This document shows positions 61,897-64,000 of a stretch of 64,000 bases of DNA, piece by piece. Source of the DNA: JACQFZ01 sp036381895 (GTDB lineage: Bacteria > Pseudomonadota > Gammaproteobacteria > Acidiferrobacterales > Sulfurifustaceae); contig DASVBY010000078.1 in the NCBI GenBank assembly GCA_036381895.1, positions 25,867 through 89,866 on the forward strand, read 5' to 3'. The notes under the pieces were generated by a model, which worked only from the letters and a program-made list of their open reading frames with translations, was not told the origin of the DNA and did not search any database. Made by a program: the position numbers and the translations under genes. Positions within the stretch are counted from its first letter, which is position 1; each line of letters starts with the position of its first letter.

Positions 61897-61995
61897 GAGA
61901 TTGCTTCGCTTCGCTCGCAATGACAGGCAAGGTTAAGGCGACGACCGACCCCCGGCTGTCATCGCGGAGCGAGAGGAGCGACGAGGCAATCCGAG
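61897..61995. repeat. interspersed repeat family A, inverted pair (copies 7-8)
   Basis: Copy 7 at 61897-61926 (GAGATTGCTTCGCTTC then GCTCGCAATGACAG) and copy 8 at 61956-61995 (CTGTCATCGCGGAGCG then GACGAGGCAATCCGAG), 29 bases apart and inverted. Confidence 0.9.
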
Positions 61996-62025
61996 AGGCA
62001 GGGCTTAGGCGACGGCTGAACCCGG

Positions 62026-62066
62026 TTGTCATTGCGAGGAGCGCGAAGCGCGACGAAGCAATCTCG
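62026..62066. repeat. interspersed repeat family A, copy 9
   Basis: TTGTCATTGCGAGGAGCGCG followed by GCGACGAAGCAATCTCG, 22 bases downstream of the dnaE2 stop (62089 on the minus strand). It may follow copies 7-8 as part of one array. Confidence 0.9.
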
Positions 62067-62088
62067 AAAACCAGAGGAGAAACTCTTC

Positions 62089-64000
62089 TCAGTGAAAGTC
62101 CCGCGACCGGGTCACGAGCCGCCCGAGCAGATCCGAGCGGTCCGTGAGGCGCCGGGCGACCACGTGCAGCACCTCGCCCTCCCGCTGGACCTCCCCTTCC
62201 ACCACGAGCAGCCGCGCCTGCACCAGCTCGCGCCGGTAGCGCGCCACCAGGCTTGGCCACACGATGACGTTGGTGTTGCCGGTCTCGTCCTCGAGCGTGA
62301 GGAAGATCACGCCGTTCGCCGACCCCGGATGCTGCCGGCACACCACGATGCCGCCCGTGCGGGCGAAGCGCCCGTGGGGGAGCGCGCCGATCTCCCGCGC
62401 GGAGAACCAGCCGCGCTGCGCGAAGCGCTCGCGCAGGAGCGCGAGCGGGTGGCGCCCGAGCGTGAGCCCGACGTGCGCGTAGTCGGCGACGATGTCCTCC
62501 GCCTCGGTCGGTTTCCTTAATAAGGGAATCGCCTCGGGGATCGGGGCATTCGCAAGGAGCGGCCGCATGGGCTCGACGCCGGCGACGGCCCAGCGGGCGC
62601 GATGGCGATGGCCGGCGAGGCTCTTGAGTGCGCCGGCTGCGGCAAGCGCCGAACGGTCGCGCTGATCGAGCGCCGCGCGGCGCACGAGATCGGCGACGTC
62701 CGCGAACGGCGCGTTCGAGCGCGCGGTGACGATGCGCTCCGCACCTGCGCGGCTCAGACCTTTCACCAGCCGCAGGCCGAGGCGGACCGCGAGCTTCGGG
62801 GAGCTCGACGCCGCCTCTTCATTCCCGGCGCGTCCTCCCCTGAAGTCACCGAAGCCGCGATCTGCCGGATCCCATCCAAGACCGTCATTGCGAGCGAAGC
62901 GAAGCAATCTCGTAACGCCGGCACCGGGTTCCACCGCCGAATCCACCCCCTCGAGCGTGCAGTCCCACTCGCTCGCGCACACGTCCACCGGCCGCACCTC
63001 GACGCCGTGGCGGCGCGCGTCCTGCACGAGCTGCGCGGGCTGGTAGAACCCCATCGGCTGACTATTAATAAGAGCGGCCAGGAACACCGCCGGCTCGTAG
63101 CACTTGAGCCATGCGGACACGTACGCGAGGAGCGCGAAGCTCGCGGAGTGCGACTCCGGAAAGCCGTACTCGCCGAAGCCGAGAATCTGCCGGTAGATCT
63201 GGCGCGCGTACTCCTCGGAATAGCCCTGCGCGCGCATGCCGTCGATGAGCCGCCGCTCGTACGGCTCGAGCCCGCCGCGGCGGTGCCACGCGGCCATCGC
63301 GCGCCGCAGCCCGTCGGCCTCGCCGGCCGTGAACCCGGCCGCGACCATCGCGAGCTTGATCACCTGCTCCTGGAAGATCGGCACCCCGAGCGTGCGCTCG
63401 AGCACCTCCCGCACCTCCTCGGACGGATAGCTCACCGGCTCCAGGCCCTGCCGCCGGCGCAGGTACGGATGCACCATGTTGCCCTGGATCGGGCCCGGGC
63501 GGACGATCGCAATCTCGATCACGAGGTCGTAGAAGCAGCGGGGCTTCAGCCGCGGCAGCATCGACATCTGCGCGCGCGATTCGATCTGGAACACGCCAAC
63601 CGTGTCGGCGCGGCCGATCATCTCGTACACCTTGGGATCCTCCGCCGGCACCGTCGCCGGCGTGAGCGTCCGCCCCCGGTGCTTCTCGATCAGATCGAAC
63701 GCCTTGTGCAGCACCGTGAGCATCCCGAGCCCGAGGCAGTCGACCTTGAGCAGGCCGAGCGCATCGATGTCGTCCTTGTCCCACTGGATCACGGTGCGCT
63801 CCGGCATCGCGGCATTCTCGATCGGCACGAGCCGCGCGAGCGAATCGCGCGCGATCACGAACCCGCCGACGTGCTGCGACAGATGCCGCGGAAAGCCGCG
63901 CAGCTGCCGCACCAGATCGACGAGCAGCCGCAGGCGCGGATTCTCCGGATCGAAGCCGGCTTCGCGCAGGCGCTCGTCGAACACGCGCGGCGCGCGCGCC
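62089..64000 (-). CDS. dnaE2: error-prone DNA polymerase DnaE2, C-terminal part (cut by window edge)
   Basis: Translesion C-family polymerase; pairs with ImuA/ImuB in SOS mutagenesis. The frame runs off the right edge; 637 residues are present. VIARDSLARLVPIENAAMPE, KDDIDALGLLKVDCLGLGML, IEIAIVRPGPIQGNMVHPYL and GFGEYGFPESHSASFALLAY are DnaE2 palm/fingers motifs. The end is an OB-fold domain (GGIVVCRQHPGSANGVIFLT, WPSLVARYRRELVQARLLVV). After DVCASEWDCTLEG, an extra ~50-residue segment contains a translated family A repeat (VTRLLRFARND). imuA/imuB are not in the window. Confidence 0.93.
   Translation of the reverse strand, partial: ARAPRVFDERLREAGFDPENPRLRLLVDLVRQLRGFPRHLSQHVGGFVIARDSLARLVPIENAAMPERTVIQWDKDDIDALGLLKVDCLGLGMLTVLHKAFDLIEKHRGRTLTPATVPAEDPKVYEMIGRADTVGVFQIESRAQMSMLPRLKPRCFYDLVIEIAIVRPGPIQGNMVHPYLRRRQGLEPVSYPSEEVREVLERTLGVPIFQEQVIKLAMVAAGFTAGEADGLRRAMAAWHRRGGLEPYERRLIDGMRAQGYSEEYARQIYRQILGFGEYGFPESHSASFALLAYVSAWLKCYEPAVFLAALINSQPMGFYQPAQLVQDARRHGVEVRPVDVCASEWDCTLEGVDSAVEPGAGVTRLLRFARNDGLGWDPADRGFGDFRGGRAGNEEAASSSPKLAVRLGLRLVKGLSRAGAERIVTARSNAPFADVADLVRRAALDQRDRSALAAAGALKSLAGHRHRARWAVAGVEPMRPLLANAPIPEAIPLLRKPTEAEDIVADYAHVGLTLGRHPLALLRERFAQRGWFSAREIGALPHGRFARTGGIVVCRQHPGSANGVIFLTLEDETGNTNVIVWPSLVARYRRELVQARLLVVEGEVQREGEVLHVVARRLTDRSDLLGRLVTRSRDFH
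62884..62912. repeat. interspersed repeat family A, copy 10, inside dnaE2
   Basis: GTCATTGCGAGCGAAGCGAA followed by GCAATCTCG. Read on the minus strand in the dnaE2 frame it encodes RLLRFARND. A clear copy of the repeat seen at nine intergenic sites in this window, here within a conserved protein gene. Confidence 0.9.

Overview
The window is GC-rich chromosomal DNA (by eye close to 70% G+C) from a proteobacterium, most likely a betaproteobacterium. This rests on gene content: RlmKL-type rRNA methyltransferase, Uup, NadA next to an oxygen-type protoporphyrinogen oxidase, DnaE2, YjgN/DUF898, DUF1244 and DUF3775 proteins, a double-length UvrA, and many short interspersed repeats of the kind that read 'CHCEERSDEAIS' when translated. 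No rRNA, tRNA, phage, insertion sequence, CRISPR array or plasmid gene was found. The taxonomic call is inference; no database search was possible.

Layout. (1) 1-9117, plus strand: an acyl-CoA metabolism run with a fatty acyl-CoA ligase (cut by the left edge), three acyl-CoA dehydrogenases, a PaaI-type thioesterase, a ComB-family phosphatase homologue, an epoxide-hydrolase-like alpha/beta hydrolase, a MaoC-type hydratase and a quinone oxidoreductase. (2) 9250-16605, minus strand: an M48 protease coupled to YjgN, an exonuclease-fold protein, a second M48 protease with an SH3-domain lipoprotein candidate, a CHASE2 protein whose C-terminus looks like a dead nucleotide cyclase, a LOG-family protein and a cold-shock protein. 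(3) 16875-25959, mixed strands: Ap4A phosphorylase, a 97-residue orphan behind a structured leader, RlmKL, several small conserved proteins, pirin, a dienelactone hydrolase with a 49-residue basic partner, a ParB-domain protein coupled to a cysteine-rich protein, and a lone ABC ATPase. (4) 25986-40440: an M50 protease with CBS domains, Uup, a second cold-shock protein, an AlkA-type glycosylase, a DUF3108 protein, the ~1,900-residue UvrA, a second dienelactone hydrolase, a MazG-like hydrolase and a DUF4139 protein. (5) 40571-50843: membrane/zinc-ribbon protein, exported bactofilin-like protein, short epimerase, M20 peptidase, then nadA, the protoporphyrinogen oxidase, a glycogen-debranching-type enzyme and a glycosyltransferase. 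(6) 51064-64000: MutM, a Nudix ADP-ribose hydrolase, a full-length Lhr helicase, a DUF1207/BON outer-membrane protein candidate, an M16 protease and the C-terminal part of the error-prone polymerase DnaE2, running off the right edge.

Working together: the left end is a coherent fatty-acid or related acyl-CoA degradation locus. DNA repair is strongly represented on the right (UvrA, AlkA, MutM, Lhr, DnaE2), but these genes are scattered, not an operon. The most unusual observations are a short interspersed repeat lying in frame inside dnaE2, the degenerate cyclase domain on the CHASE2 protein, the ParB-like/cysteine-rich coupled pair, and a candidate structured RNA leader at 17880-18012. I found no convincing completely new multi-gene system.
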